Below, piece after piece: positions 1-9,405 of a stretch of DNA of 50,534 nucleotides (position 1 is the stretch's first letter; every line of letters starts with the position of its first letter). Location of the stretch: assembly GCF_001562015.1 (NCBI RefSeq), contig NZ_LASA01000080.1, positions 1-50,534 on the forward strand, read 5' to 3'. The notes under the pieces were generated by a model. That model worked only from the letters and a program-made list of their open reading frames with translations. It did no database searches and was not told where the DNA came from. The DNA is from Endozoicomonas arenosclerae. Its GTDB lineage: Bacteria; Pseudomonadota; Gammaproteobacteria; Pseudomonadales; Endozoicomonadaceae. A program made the position numbers and the translations under genes.

Positions 1-141
1 GCGTATAACTTGAGGCGGATGTTCAGCCTGAAACAAGTGAATGAAGAGCAGTGGTTGGAACTGGTCTTGTTGGCGACTTATCTGTGGCACTATTGGGCTG
101 ATCTGAGGCCAAGAGTGAGAAAAATCATAAGGACAAGTTGA
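1..141 (+). CDS. Transposase, C-terminal end only (partial)
   Basis: An open frame enters from the left edge and stops with TGA at 139-141, giving the last 46 residues of a protein. It begins AYNLRRMFSLKQ and continues with a hydrophobic, Trp-rich helix and a basic tail. An AYNLRR-type segment near the C-terminus followed by a short helix is usual for DDE transposases of IS1182/IS5-like elements, so I read it as the end of an insertion sequence lying mostly outside the window. The IS family cannot be fixed from this fragment. It could instead be the tail of another small helical protein. Confidence 0.45.
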   Translation, partial: AYNLRRMFSLKQVNEEQWLELVLLATYLWHYWADLRPRVRKIIRTS

Positions 142-153
142 AAATGTAATGCG

Positions 154-182
154 CCGGAGAGGGTTTTATAAGTTCTCTCCGG
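154..182. other. Hairpin after the transposase tail
   Basis: CCGGAGAG at 154-161 pairs with CTCTCCGG at 175-182 across a 13-base loop. It starts 12 bases after the transposase stop codon. No T-run follows on either strand, so it may be part of the insertion-sequence end rather than a strong terminator. Confidence 0.4.
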
Positions 183-252
183 AATAGTCAGAGTCTGAAA
201 TTACTTGAACTGCGTTTATGGGTTCAAGTCCGACAGGCTGCTAGCAGATTGG

Positions 253-285
253 AAAAGGCCCTCTTCTTTCTCAAGGTAGAGGGCC
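253..285 (-). terminator. Rho-independent terminator of the autotransporter gene
   Basis: On the minus strand GGCCCTCT and AGAGGGCC (257-264 and 278-285) form an 8-bp GC-rich stem, followed directly by TTTT (complement of 253-256). It lies about 20 bases beyond the autotransporter stop codon, in the right orientation. Confidence 0.8.
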
Positions 286-305
286 AATGCTATTAAAGAT
301 TCTTT

Positions 306-2909
306 TTAGAATTCATAGCGGGCAACGACTGAAGCCGTGTTGGATTGGAATCCAGGCTGCAAACTTACATCGTAAGACGCCGTGATTGAGAAGGTGTCAT
401 TGATGTCATACACAGCACTGAGACCGACTTGATAACGTTCACTGTTGGCATCTTGCCCATCGGCGGAGAGAACGGTGTCGGGTGCAAAACCATAGGAGTA
501 GGTGACTTTGATAGGGTCTTTGGAAAGATCCCGATAAGCCATTACATTGACCTCCGGTGTAAGGATACCGCTACCCACTTCAAAAGATTTTTTGATAGAG
601 GCACCCAAACCGACTTCAACAGATTCATAGCTTTGTTCTTTGACACTGAGTCCAGCTACAGAACCTTGTTCTGTATAACCATCCACTTGAATCTGGTTGT
701 AGGCTACAGCTGCTTTTGGCGTCAGGGTTAAGCCTGAAACCTCAAAAGCTTTGCCTGCAATAATGTTAAGGCCTAGCAAATCACTGTCGTAATCAGCCTT
801 GGCAATAGTACTGGAGATTATACGTTGACTGTCGTTTTTATTGCGGCCAATGTTAAGAGAGGAGTCAACAAAGTAATCATCTTTCTCCCAGCTGGAATAG
901 AGTGACAACTGATAGGTATCAGTTGAAGTTTTATCAGAAGATCCTTTGGTCTCAACGTCCATATTGGCGTAAGTGACTGCTGTACCTATTGTCCAGTCAT
1001 CATTGAACTGAACATCATAACCCAGACTAAAGCCTTTGCCGTCAGCATCGTAACCACCCACACCCTGATTGGAATCCTGCTCGGCATCCTGATTTACAGC
1101 CATCATCCAGATGCCATGACGAGCCAGTTTATCACCGGTATTAATGCCGGTCTGGCCACTATCTCTCAGCTGCTTGGAGCGCTTCAGAATATTTTCTGTA
1201 GAAGAGGCTAAAGACAAATCACCAGAAGCAACAGCATTTCCGTTGATATCAGGCAAGAACTCTTCGGCAATGCGGGCAATGTCTGCATTGGTTGGGAGTG
1301 TTGACACCAGGCTCAACAGTTCCTGTGCTTTTTGTTTTTGATCAGCGCTTCCGTTATTCAGTGCATCAAGGGCGATAGCTTCCAATCGACTGATGTTTAA
1401 CTGTTCCTGGTCTGTGGCTCCGCCTTCACCTGCTTGTTCACCTGTAGTCGCAGAGCGTTTAACAGTTACTTTGTAGCGGGTGTCATTTAGCTCACTGGAA
1501 AGTATTTTGATGGTTTCTACTGAACTCAGGTCAATAGTCGCAGCATCCGCAACCAGTTCACCGGCTTCAATCAGGGTATAATCGTAGGACTGAGCTCCGA
1601 ACAGGCGGTAGTCGCCCGTTACGTGAAAGTTTGCGCCTTCTGAAAAATCGGCTTTACCGGATACGGACAGGACTGGAGCTGTCAGGTCATCAGTAGAGGG
1701 GTTGAGGTTGAACCAGAGCTCACCGTCAGAGCCGTGATAGGTTAAGGTGCCATCAATATTACTGCCGGAGGAAACTACAATTCTTCCTGTTGGGAATCGG
1801 TCAAGGCCAGCATCCTCGTAGTCTTCATCAGGTATTTGACTTCTATCGTAGTTTTCGAGGTCAAACTTTCCTTGAATCTTACCGAAGAGCAGCCCCGTAT
1901 TATCTACATCGATACTGTTCTCACTGGTGTTTGCTAAAGAGTATTCTCCGTAGATGGCTCCTCTATTCAGTATCGCCCTAGATATTGTACCATTATTAAG
2001 AATGCCATACTTACCGTGAGAGTCTTCAGATCCAATGTTTGAAAACACCAAAACTACCGGTATAAAACCTGAAGATTCAATACCTGCATTGCCTTTATAA
2101 TTGATATCTCCCAGAACACGTAAAAATGTAGTTAATCTTGATGTTTCTGTAAGTACTATACCACTTCCATCTGAATTTATTGTGCCTGGAGTGCTTGTTG
2201 TAAGTGAGCCATCCGGATTTTGTCCTGTAGATATAACATCACCTAGCCCCTTCACTAGTATTCCGGTTTCGGTCGCATTGATAATTCCACCATTCTCTAG
2301 ATTACCAAAAGCAACTCCATCACCAGCAAAAATACCAATTTTGGCGTTGATGGTCGCTAAGTTGTCTGGGTTATACGGCGAATCTATTGAAAAGTTGCCC
2401 TGATTTGCGATTGTACCAATTAATGTAAAAGCTTCTACAGAGCTAGAGTAATGAATACCGTGTTCTTTAGCGGTTATAGTGCCTAAATTCTGAACAAAGT
2501 CGACGTCCTTGTTTTCTATATCTATTGTGGCATTCGTCAAGTCTATGCCATGTTTATTATCACTGACTATTGTCCCGTTGTTGGTAAAACTGCCAGAAAG
2601 AATACCTCCCATAACTATGGTTGAGGTATCTGTTCCTGTAGTAGTCAGGGTATTATTATTGACAATTGATCCAGTGAGCTGCCCTCTGAGTTCGGAGTCA
2701 TCACTATAAAGAATTTTAACGATGGAGTCTGAAAGAGTTAGCGCTGAGTTGAATTCATAATCATCTGTAATCTGGTTAGGATTTTCCTGCCCCTGTTCAA
2801 AAGGAATTTGTCCGATAACCAGTTGTTGATTCAGTGAAGTGACGGCTGCTGCTTGATGGGAATACAGGCTCACGGCTGTCATTGCGACAAAGAGCTTCTT
2901 GAGTCTCAT
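306..2909 (-). CDS. Autotransporter (type Va secretion) adhesin-like protein
   Basis: An 867-residue outer-membrane autotransporter. Residues 1-22 form a signal peptide (MRLKKLFVAMTAVSLYSHQAAA). Residues about 25-470 have recurring N-N-G-T-I/L-type strands such as IVNNNTLTTT and LNNGTISRA, as expected of a right-handed beta-helix passenger. A helical linker at about 500-590 precedes a C-terminal beta-barrel domain (about 590-867) that starts near HGIWMMAVNQ. The protein ends in VARYEF with the terminal aromatic residue recognised by the BAM machinery. The start is supported by AAGGA seven bases before ATG. The gene stands alone, divergent from the proton ATPase and closed by its own terminator. 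No protease triad or named adhesin motif is visible, so the passenger's target is unknown. Confidence 0.9.
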   Translation of the reverse strand: MRLKKLFVAMTAVSLYSHQAAAVTSLNQQLVIGQIPFEQGQENPNQITDDYEFNSALTLSDSIVKILYSDDSELRGQLTGSIVNNNTLTTTGTDTSTIVMGGILSGSFTNNGTIVSDNKHGIDLTNATIDIENKDVDFVQNLGTITAKEHGIHYSSSVEAFTLIGTIANQGNFSIDSPYNPDNLATINAKIGIFAGDGVAFGNLENGGIINATETGILVKGLGDVISTGQNPDGSLTTSTPGTINSDGSGIVLTETSRLTTFLRVLGDINYKGNAGIESSGFIPVVLVFSNIGSEDSHGKYGILNNGTISRAILNRGAIYGEYSLANTSENSIDVDNTGLLFGKIQGKFDLENYDRSQIPDEDYEDAGLDRFPTGRIVVSSGSNIDGTLTYHGSDGELWFNLNPSTDDLTAPVLSVSGKADFSEGANFHVTGDYRLFGAQSYDYTLIEAGELVADAATIDLSSVETIKILSSELNDTRYKVTVKRSATTGEQAGEGGATDQEQLNISRLEAIALDALNNGSADQKQKAQELLSLVSTLPTNADIARIAEEFLPDINGNAVASGDLSLASSTENILKRSKQLRDSGQTGINTGDKLARHGIWMMAVNQDAEQDSNQGVGGYDADGKGFSLGYDVQFNDDWTIGTAVTYANMDVETKGSSDKTSTDTYQLSLYSSWEKDDYFVDSSLNIGRNKNDSQRIISSTIAKADYDSDLLGLNIIAGKAFEVSGLTLTPKAAVAYNQIQVDGYTEQGSVAGLSVKEQSYESVEVGLGASIKKSFEVGSGILTPEVNVMAYRDLSKDPIKVTYSYGFAPDTVLSADGQDANSERYQVGLSAVYDINDTFSITASYDVSLQPGFQSNTASVVARYEF

Positions 2910-3239
2910 TGTTTCGTCCTTGTGTACTTATTCTTTTCCGGTGAAGTCAGCATCATTGCTGCCGGATGCCTGAATATTAAATAATTATGAATGGAAATGT
3001 AAGAGGCTTTAGTCGTGTTTAAGGTGGTTGGATTAATCGCTTTTTTAAAATTATATAGTCCCTATAAACTACAGTTTGTTCTAATTCATTGATTATAAAA
3101 GTTAAATATATGGTCTGAACTGCTTTCGTTGTTAATCAAAAAAGTGCTCGTATTGATACTGACTTTGAAAAAGGAAGAAGCTTGCAGCTTAATCTAAGCT
3201 CTATACCCATCTTTCCCTCCCGATGCAGCGATCCTGGAT
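2910..3239. other. Divergent intergenic region, autotransporter / proton ATPase
   Basis: A 330-base AT-rich gap with no credible open frame. It must carry promoters for both divergent genes. I see several AT-rich stretches (around 2985-3110) but no -35/-10 pair that I can assign with confidence. The ATPase start has no evident Shine-Dalgarno sequence. Confidence 0.5.
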
Positions 3240-5648
3240 ATGGCCAAACAGCAACCCGCCTGGGCGAGCTATCAAGAGGCTCTTGATCAACTGAATTCCA
3301 CTCTGGATGGACTTCCATCGAATGATGCAAAAGCACGTCTGCAGCAATACGGTTTTAATGAGCTGGAAGAAAAGCGTGAAAGTAAATGGCTTCAGTTCTT
3401 AAAGACCTACTGGGGTCCTATCCCCTGGCTCATAGAAATTGCTGCTGTGCTCTCAGCCATTATCCAGCACTGGCCGGATTTTTTTATCATTCTGTTTATG
3501 CTGGTGCTCAACTCACTGATTGAGTTTATCCAGAGTAGTAAGGCGCAGGATGCTCTGACCGCTTTGAAGTCTTCCATGGCGCTAAAGGCCCGGGTAAAGA
3601 GGGATGGCAGTTGGCAGGATCTTCCAGCACGAGAACTGGTTCCTGGAGATATTGTCCATATCGAGAATGGAGATATCGTTCCGGCTGACTGTTTGCTCTG
3701 TGATGGTAAATATCTGAGTGTTGATCAGGCTGCGTTGACCGGTGAATCCTTGCCTGTGGACAAAAGTGTCAATGATACGATTTATTCAGGCTCCGTCGTT
3801 AAGCAGGGCAATATGCAGGCTTTGGTCACCAGCACCGGAAGCCAGACATTTTTTGGTACCACTGCAAAGCTGGTTCAGACTGCGGGTAATATCTCTCATT
3901 TTCAGGAATCTGTGCTGGGGATTGGTAAGTTTCTTATTTATGGCACTTTGCTGTTCTCAGTCCTGATTGTTGCCAAGGAGCTCTACCAGCAAGCTCCCAT
4001 ACTCAATATTATCGAGCTGGTTCTGGTATTGGTCATAGCTTCTATACCTGTGGCTATGCCAGCAGTACTTTCAGTCACTATGGCTTTAGGTGCCTTGTTG
4101 CTCTCAAAGAAGAAAGCCATTGTTTCTCATCTGCAAGCGATTGAAGAGCTGGCCAGTGTTGATGTTCTCTGCTCCGACAAGACCGGCACATTAACCCAGA
4201 ATAAACTGACTCTGGGTGACCCCGTGCTTTATGGCGCACAGAGCAGTGAAGCATTAAACCGGGAGGCGGCAATGGCCTCAAACCCTGAAGGAAAGGATGC
4301 CATTGAATCTCTGATTTGTGCTTCGGTTCCAGAGACCCGTCAAAACAACTTCACACAGCTTGAATTCGTTCCATTTGACCCAGTGAATAAACGCAGCGAA
4401 GCATCTGTTAAGGAAGGTGGTTTGTGCATTAAAGTCACCAAAGGTGCTCCGCAAGTCATTATTGATTTATGCAGTGATTCTGAGCAGATCAAAATGGATG
4501 CCGCTGGTCATGTCAGCAGGTTGGCAGAGAAAGGACTACGAACTCTGGGTGTTGCCAGGACGGATGAAAGCGGGAACTACAGGTTGGCCGGACTGCTGAC
4601 TTTATTTGATCCACCACGGGAAGATTCCAAAGAAGTCATTGCTCAAGCCAGAGATTATGGGCTGGATGTAAAAATGGTGACTGGGGATGATCTAGCTATT
4701 GGAAAAGAGATATCAAAACAACTGGGTTTGGGTGCTGATCTTTTAGCTGCAGGAGAACTCTTTGCGGATCAAGAAGATATGGAGAAGTTACCGGACAGGT
4801 TGAGAAAAACTATTGTAGATGCAGAAGGTTTTGCCCGGGTCTTTCCAGAACATAAATTTGGCATAGTGAAGAGTTTGCAGCAGTCAGGCTATGTAGTGGC
4901 AATGACCGGAGACGGAGTGAATGATGCCCCTGCATTGAAACAGGCCGATGTAGGTATAGCGGTATCAGGCGCTACCGATGCAGCCAGAGCGGCGGCTGAT
5001 CTGATCCTGACACTGCCAGGCTTGTCAGTCATTATTCAGGCCATAGAAGAGTCACGCCGTATTTTTGCGCGCATGATCAGCTATGTGAATTATAGAATTG
5101 CCATGACCATCAACCTGATGGTGTTTGTGGCACTCTCCGTATTGATTCTCAGAGTAGTTCCACTGTCAGCGATTATGATTGTTATTCTGGCGCTACTGGA
5201 CGATATCCCCATCATCACCATTGCCTACGACAATACCCGTAGCTCTTCTGAACCAATGAAATGGCAACTGAAGAAAGTGTTAATGGTGGCCACGGGGTTA
5301 GGTTTAATGAGTGTGCTGGAAAACTTCGGTTTGATGGCTTTGGTCAATTATTACTTTGAGCTGGATGCAGAGCAACTGCAGACTGTTATGTTTTTACAGC
5401 TGGTGGTTGCAGGTCATCTACTGCTGTTCATTTGCCGTCATGATGACTGGTTCTGGATGAAGCCCAGGCCCTCTTCAAAACTCTTTCTGGCGATTGTTCT
5501 CACACAGATTGTCGCTGTGTTGATATGTGGCTTTGGGTTGCTGGTGCCAGCCATCAGTTTGCAACTGATAGGAGTTGTCTGGATCTATGGGTTGGTTTGG
5601 ATCTTAGTACTGAATGCCATCAGAAAAATTTTAAAGTTCTACTTATAA
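3240..5648 (+). CDS. Plasma-membrane proton-efflux P-type ATPase (P3A)
   Basis: An 802-residue P-type ATPase expected to pump protons out of the cytoplasm using ATP. In order it has an N-terminal cation-ATPase segment with NELEEK (about 40-45), two membrane helices (about 60-95), the actuator motif TGES (167-170), a helix pair (about 230-290), the phosphorylation motif DKTGTLT (Asp313), KGAP in the nucleotide domain, and the hinge TGDGVNDAP (556-564). A block of hydrophobic helices ends the protein. The short N-domain, the absence of heavy-metal-binding CxxC or CPC motifs, and FDPPRED in the P domain fit the P3A H+-ATPase group rather than Ca2+, Mg2+ or copper pumps. There is no clear ribosome site before the ATG at 3240. 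The gene is monocistronic and convergent with the exopolysaccharide operon. Confidence 0.85.
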   Translation: MAKQQPAWASYQEALDQLNSTLDGLPSNDAKARLQQYGFNELEEKRESKWLQFLKTYWGPIPWLIEIAAVLSAIIQHWPDFFIILFMLVLNSLIEFIQSSKAQDALTALKSSMALKARVKRDGSWQDLPARELVPGDIVHIENGDIVPADCLLCDGKYLSVDQAALTGESLPVDKSVNDTIYSGSVVKQGNMQALVTSTGSQTFFGTTAKLVQTAGNISHFQESVLGIGKFLIYGTLLFSVLIVAKELYQQAPILNIIELVLVLVIASIPVAMPAVLSVTMALGALLLSKKKAIVSHLQAIEELASVDVLCSDKTGTLTQNKLTLGDPVLYGAQSSEALNREAAMASNPEGKDAIESLICASVPETRQNNFTQLEFVPFDPVNKRSEASVKEGGLCIKVTKGAPQVIIDLCSDSEQIKMDAAGHVSRLAEKGLRTLGVARTDESGNYRLAGLLTLFDPPREDSKEVIAQARDYGLDVKMVTGDDLAIGKEISKQLGLGADLLAAGELFADQEDMEKLPDRLRKTIVDAEGFARVFPEHKFGIVKSLQQSGYVVAMTGDGVNDAPALKQADVGIAVSGATDAARAAADLILTLPGLSVIIQAIEESRRIFARMISYVNYRIAMTINLMVFVALSVLILRVVPLSAIMIVILALLDDIPIITIAYDNTRSSSEPMKWQLKKVLMVATGLGLMSVLENFGLMALVNYYFELDAEQLQTVMFLQLVVAGHLLLFICRHDDWFWMKPRPSSKLFLAIVLTQIVAVLICGFGLLVPAISLQLIGVVWIYGLVWILVLNAIRKILKFYL

Positions 5649-5669
5649 GACGGCAGAACGAAAAGTGGC

Positions 5670-5696
5670 TGAGAACGACTCAGGTAGTCGTTCTCA
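5670..5696. terminator. Hairpin between convergent genes, probable bidirectional terminator
   Basis: TGAGAACGACT at 5670-5680 pairs perfectly with AGTCGTTCTCA at 5686-5696 around a 5-base loop. It sits between the ATPase stop (5648) and the end of the exopolysaccharide operon (5709). Neither side has a long T-run, so termination strength is uncertain. Confidence 0.6.
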
Positions 5697-5708
5697 AAAA
5701 TCTGGGCT

Positions 5709-7208
5709 TTATCGATTCAATTTAATCACTGAAAAGGAGAAAGGGGGCAGCTTAATATCAAAATGCTTTTCAGATAGAGAAATTTTTTTTTCTATATAGC
5801 TTTTCTTCCAGGCTCGGGTATCAAGACCAGACCATTGATTGATGGTGGCTTTTTTAAACTTGTTGCCTGTCAGCTCATTAGAGTTCAGAAGCAAAGTAGT
5901 ATCAGGACTTCTGTTCACCAGGTTAATATAAAGTTCGCCTTTGCTGTTTTCAGTGACCAGACTGGCGAGCTTAGGAATAGAGGCTGATGGAATGTTCCCT
6001 TTGGCTTTGACAGTATATTCAGGACTTTTCGGTGTGTGCTGATAGATTAGATTATTTTTCTGGGTCGCCAGCGCTTTAAATACATCAAAGACAGGACGAG
6101 TTTCAGGAGAACTGTGAGTGTTAATCATGCCAAAAACAGCGTTGTTGATCAGGCTCCAGTGATTGGCAAATAGAATATTAGGCGCTTTGGCCATTTCAAA
6201 CAGCATCATGGCTGTAAACAGGGCACCTTCGGGTTCAGCTGTCCTCGAGTCCAGCTTCAATTTGTCACCAAAAAAAGTATTGTACTCAGTAACAGCCATC
6301 TGAATATCAGTTCGTTGGTATTTATCCAAAAGAGCCTGAATCTTTTCGACATTCTGACGAAAAATATCCGGTCCAGCGAGAGTGAGTCTTGATAGTTCCC
6401 GGCTGTCCCACATCTTGTCATAAGGGGCGTAGAAATGCAGAGAAACAAAGTCTATATCTGAAGATAGGCGCCTAATCACTTCTTCATTCCAGGTCTCCAT
6501 ATGAGGGTAAACATTCTTCATCCAGGCTGCCTGCAGAAATGAGGCTTCTACAACAGCGCCTACCTTTATGTTTGGGTTCCTCTGTTTCAGAGCTCTGGCA
6601 AATTGATTGGTTCTTTCTGCGTATTTGGCTGCCGTTGTATGTCCATTTTCATGGGGAGCGTAAATTTCATTACCAATTTCCCAGTACTGGGCTTGAACTT
6701 TATTATTTTTGATCAGTTTCTTTTCTACGTAATCTATCCATTCCAATGCATGTTGATCAGACCAGTTGAAGTTAATGGTGAGTACCAAATCCGTTTTGAG
6801 CTTACGAGAGAGTTTTAGCAACTCATCAGTACCAAAGTGACTGGGAACTTTTGCGCCTGAAAATGAAAGCCCTTGAGGTCGCTTTTTGACTGGGCCAATA
6901 CCATGCTGCCAGTCATAGGTGTCACTCAGGGAACCACCTGGGAAACGTAATAAAGTGACACCCGATTCTTTAGCCAGTTTTACGGCCTTTTGATCAAAGC
7001 CAGCGCCTGGTTGTTCGGCTTCAAGAATGCCATCCCCCCGGTTTTCCCATTGGATATTACTGCCAAACAGTTCGGGTTTGAGCCGAGCACTGCCATCACT
7101 ACCGGATAGGTGAAGTGTTGCAGACTGAACTTGAGTGGTGGGAGTGCATGCAGTCAGCAGCAGCGGAAAAATGAAAACGATAAGTGATTTAAGTGCTATC
7201 CGTGCCAT
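5709..7208 (-). CDS. Lipoprotein glycoside hydrolase, GH51/GH39-like (alpha-L-arabinofuranosidase-like)
   Basis: Last gene of the exopolysaccharide operon. The start at 7208 is chosen over an in-frame ATG at 7232: AGAGGA lies eight bases before it and it avoids overlap with the preceding gene. The protein then opens MARIALKSLIVFIFPLLLTAC, a lipoprotein signal with Cys21 as the lipidated residue. The rest resembles clan GH-A arabinofuranosidases and related enzymes. LRFPGGSLSDTYDW forms an early (beta/alpha)8 segment. WEIGNE holds the likely acid/base Glu181 and VTEYN the likely nucleophile Glu308. A small C-terminal beta domain follows (about 410-499). It probably acts in the periplasm or at the outer membrane on the operon's own polysaccharide, trimming or editing it. 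The substrate cannot be told from sequence. Confidence 0.75.
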   Translation of the reverse strand: MARIALKSLIVFIFPLLLTACTPTTQVQSATLHLSGSDGSARLKPELFGSNIQWENRGDGILEAEQPGAGFDQKAVKLAKESGVTLLRFPGGSLSDTYDWQHGIGPVKKRPQGLSFSGAKVPSHFGTDELLKLSRKLKTDLVLTINFNWSDQHALEWIDYVEKKLIKNNKVQAQYWEIGNEIYAPHENGHTTAAKYAERTNQFARALKQRNPNIKVGAVVEASFLQAAWMKNVYPHMETWNEEVIRRLSSDIDFVSLHFYAPYDKMWDSRELSRLTLAGPDIFRQNVEKIQALLDKYQRTDIQMAVTEYNTFFGDKLKLDSRTAEPEGALFTAMMLFEMAKAPNILFANHWSLINNAVFGMINTHSSPETRPVFDVFKALATQKNNLIYQHTPKSPEYTVKAKGNIPSASIPKLASLVTENSKGELYINLVNRSPDTTLLLNSNELTGNKFKKATINQWSGLDTRAWKKSYIEKKISLSEKHFDIKLPPFSFSVIKLNR

Positions 7209-7213
7209 TGCAA

Positions 7214-8299
7214 TTATTCCTCTAAAACGCACGCCAGGCGCTGTGAGTTGACTATTCTGCTGAACTCATTCTGGTATCTGCGATAAGCGCACCTTCCCAT
7301 TTCTATTCTAAGAGAGGGGTGCGACAATAATACTTCCAGAGACTGATACCATTCCTCTTCTGTATCAGCCAGTTTGCCCAGGTTTTCGGTAACCACCTGC
7401 TGATTCATACCAACGGGACTGGCAATAACGGGTAATCCTGCAGACATATATTGAATCAGTTTGAAAGAACATTTCCCTTTTTCATAATCCTGATTGGCTA
7501 AAGGCATAATACCAATATCTGAGTTTGGCAGAAGTTCAGATTCTAATGCGCGGCTCCAGTTAAAATACTCAATAGAGACCTGTTCACTTTTTATTTCAAA
7601 GATATCCTGGCCGCCAATCAAACGTAAAATAAAATCAAAGCGTTCGGAAAGCCGCTCCAGAACTGGAAGAATAGGATTGAGGTAGCAGGCATTACCCCAG
7701 TTTCCAATCCAGACAATAACAGGTCTATTTTCTTTGGATATTTTCGAGTTTTTCTGGTTAGGGTTGAGTCCCTGTAAATCATCAAATGAAGTAGGGATCT
7801 TTAAAATATTCTGATTGTATTGATGAGCGTACTGCTCAATGTAAGGGCTCCCGGCGATGATACCGTCGACTGATTTCATGATCCTGGGGACTCTTTGCTC
7901 ATCCCAGAACATTGCTCTTTGATTAATACTGTTAGAAGGAGGAAACCAGATGGCATCGTCAATATCATAATAACAACGGGTACTGATTCTACTGATAAGC
8001 AGTTCAAGCCAGGGTTTTCCAAGAGGGAATACTTCTCTGTGAATAATAACGGTATCAGCCTGAGCTGCCTTGGGTAGGAAGAGTACCAGCCGGACTGAGC
8101 AAAATAGGAACATGGCGATTTTGTAGCATTTCTGCCAGAAGCCAAACAGCCTGCGTCGCTTAAAGAATGAAGACGTAAGAAAGGAGATAACTTCTAGCTC
8201 TATTCCTGAATCTTTCAAAAAAGGGCGATAAGCTTCTATGCGATGATAAACACTTGGAGCTTCCGGAGGGTATGTAGTAAAGCAGATGAGCTTTTTCAT
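7214..8299 (-). CDS. Glycosyltransferase, GT4-like
   Basis: A 361-residue cytoplasmic or membrane-associated glycosyltransferase. The C-terminal half has the GT-B features of family 4: VIWIGNWGN, then SDIGIMPLANQDYEKGKCSFKL containing the usual E-x(5-7)-K region, followed by QYMSAGLPVIASPVGMNQQVV. The N-terminal half begins KKLICFTTYPPEAPSVYHRIEAY, a typical substrate-binding opening. It overlaps the preceding GT9 gene by four bases (ATGA), so translation is probably coupled. It likely adds one sugar of the repeat unit; donor and acceptor are unknown. Confidence 0.8.
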   Translation of the reverse strand: MKKLICFTTYPPEAPSVYHRIEAYRPFLKDSGIELEVISFLTSSFFKRRRLFGFWQKCYKIAMFLFCSVRLVLFLPKAAQADTVIIHREVFPLGKPWLELLISRISTRCYYDIDDAIWFPPSNSINQRAMFWDEQRVPRIMKSVDGIIAGSPYIEQYAHQYNQNILKIPTSFDDLQGLNPNQKNSKISKENRPVIVWIGNWGNACYLNPILPVLERLSERFDFILRLIGGQDIFEIKSEQVSIEYFNWSRALESELLPNSDIGIMPLANQDYEKGKCSFKLIQYMSAGLPVIASPVGMNQQVVTENLGKLADTEEEWYQSLEVLLSHPSLRIEMGRCAYRRYQNEFSRIVNSQRLACVLEE

Positions 8300-9405
8300 A
8301 TCGCAGCCTTATCCATTTCCATGACTCTGGTAATTGCTTCCACGACTGATTCAGGCTCAATTTGTTCAATACAGGGTATGGTTTGATGGCAGTCGCTCTG
8401 GAAACAAGGACCACAAGAGACGGGTATGTTCAGTGCTTCAAAACGACTTTGCACTGGCAACCAGACCGGAAGGTAATTCTTACTGCTGAACAAAGTGACC
8501 AAAGGTACTGACATGGCATCTGCAATATGCATGGGACCACTGTCAGTGGAGACCACCAATTTACAGTGAGTCATCAGTGATCCTGTTTGTCCGAGATCGG
8601 CACTACCGCAAAAGTTAAGGATGCAATGGCTCTTATCAAACCTGCTTTTAAGGCGATCTCCGGTTTTTTTTTCAGCACTCCCGCCGAGCAGGAGTATTGT
8701 GGATATGGGGTATTTGATAAAAAGCTGATGAATAAGCTCGGATACCTTGTGTTCAGGCCAGATATCCACAGATTGTTTGGAGCCAAAAAAAATGCCAAGA
8801 AAAAAAGGTTCATTCGATGAGGGGAGATTCTGGAGTGCCCAGAGCTTGTCTTGTTCAAAAAGATGGAAGTATTTTTGTGAATCAGAGCTGATGTAATCTT
8901 TTCGGACAAGCCTCATGGTGGTACTGACAATGTTCTCTTCCGCCATCTGCTGATGATCTGGAAATAGAAGTCCATGACTGTGTGTTGAAAGGTTGTCTGA
9001 TTTGCAGAAACCAATTGAGTATTTAGGGCGGGCAAAGCGCTGAATCAGGTGGTTTCGGGCAAAAATTTCATCATTACTGCAAACCGTATTGAAAGTGGGT
9101 GTATGAAGGTCAACCCAAAGGTCAATCCGGATGAAGAGCAGCCTGAGTAACAGCTGACTCTTGGTCAGAAAGTTACTGTTGTCATAGAGAATCAGTTCAT
9201 CAATATGTGGGTTGCCTTCCAGCAGCCGGGCAATGGGCTTGCGAATAATGACGGACAGCTTGGCATGTGGATAAAGCTTCTTGATCTCTTCGATGGTAGG
9301 GGTAGTGACCAGAATATCGCCAATCTCAGCCAGCATTAGACAGCAGATATTCTGCACATTGTCTGATTCAGGCAACTTATCGCTTCTGGAAATGAGCTGG
9401 GTCAT
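8296..9405 (-). CDS. Glycosyltransferase family 9 (heptosyltransferase-like)
   Basis: A 369-residue GT9-type protein. The N-terminal motif LMLAEIGDILVTTPTIEEIK matches the opening of heptosyltransferases (GDxLxxTPxxxxLK). STDSGPMHIADAMSVPLVTLF is the conserved C-terminal nucleotide-sugar site, and the HLFEQDKLWAL and FFLGIFFGSK region matches the inter-domain part. The start is placed at 9405 because ATGA overlaps the stop of the preceding methyltransferase and AGGA lies about nine bases upstream; an in-frame ATG at 9474 would overlap by 73 bases. Within this operon it most likely transfers a sugar to the exopolysaccharide unit rather than making LPS core, but that is inference. Confidence 0.82.
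   Translation of the reverse strand: MTQLISRSDKLPESDNVQNICCLMLAEIGDILVTTPTIEEIKKLYPHAKLSVIIRKPIARLLEGNPHIDELILYDNSNFLTKSQLLLRLLFIRIDLWVDLHTPTFNTVCSNDEIFARNHLIQRFARPKYSIGFCKSDNLSTHSHGLLFPDHQQMAEENIVSTTMRLVRKDYISSDSQKYFHLFEQDKLWALQNLPSSNEPFFLGIFFGSKQSVDIWPEHKVSELIHQLFIKYPISTILLLGGSAEKKTGDRLKSRFDKSHCILNFCGSADLGQTGSLMTHCKLVVSTDSGPMHIADAMSVPLVTLFSSKNYLPVWLPVQSRFEALNIPVSCGPCFQSDCHQTIPCIEQIEPESVVEAITRVMEMDKAAI

Noticed and set aside
1609-1616. GGCGGTAG, identical to the ops core of JUMPstart elements
   Set aside because: It lies inside the autotransporter coding region, far from the promoter of the polysaccharide operon.
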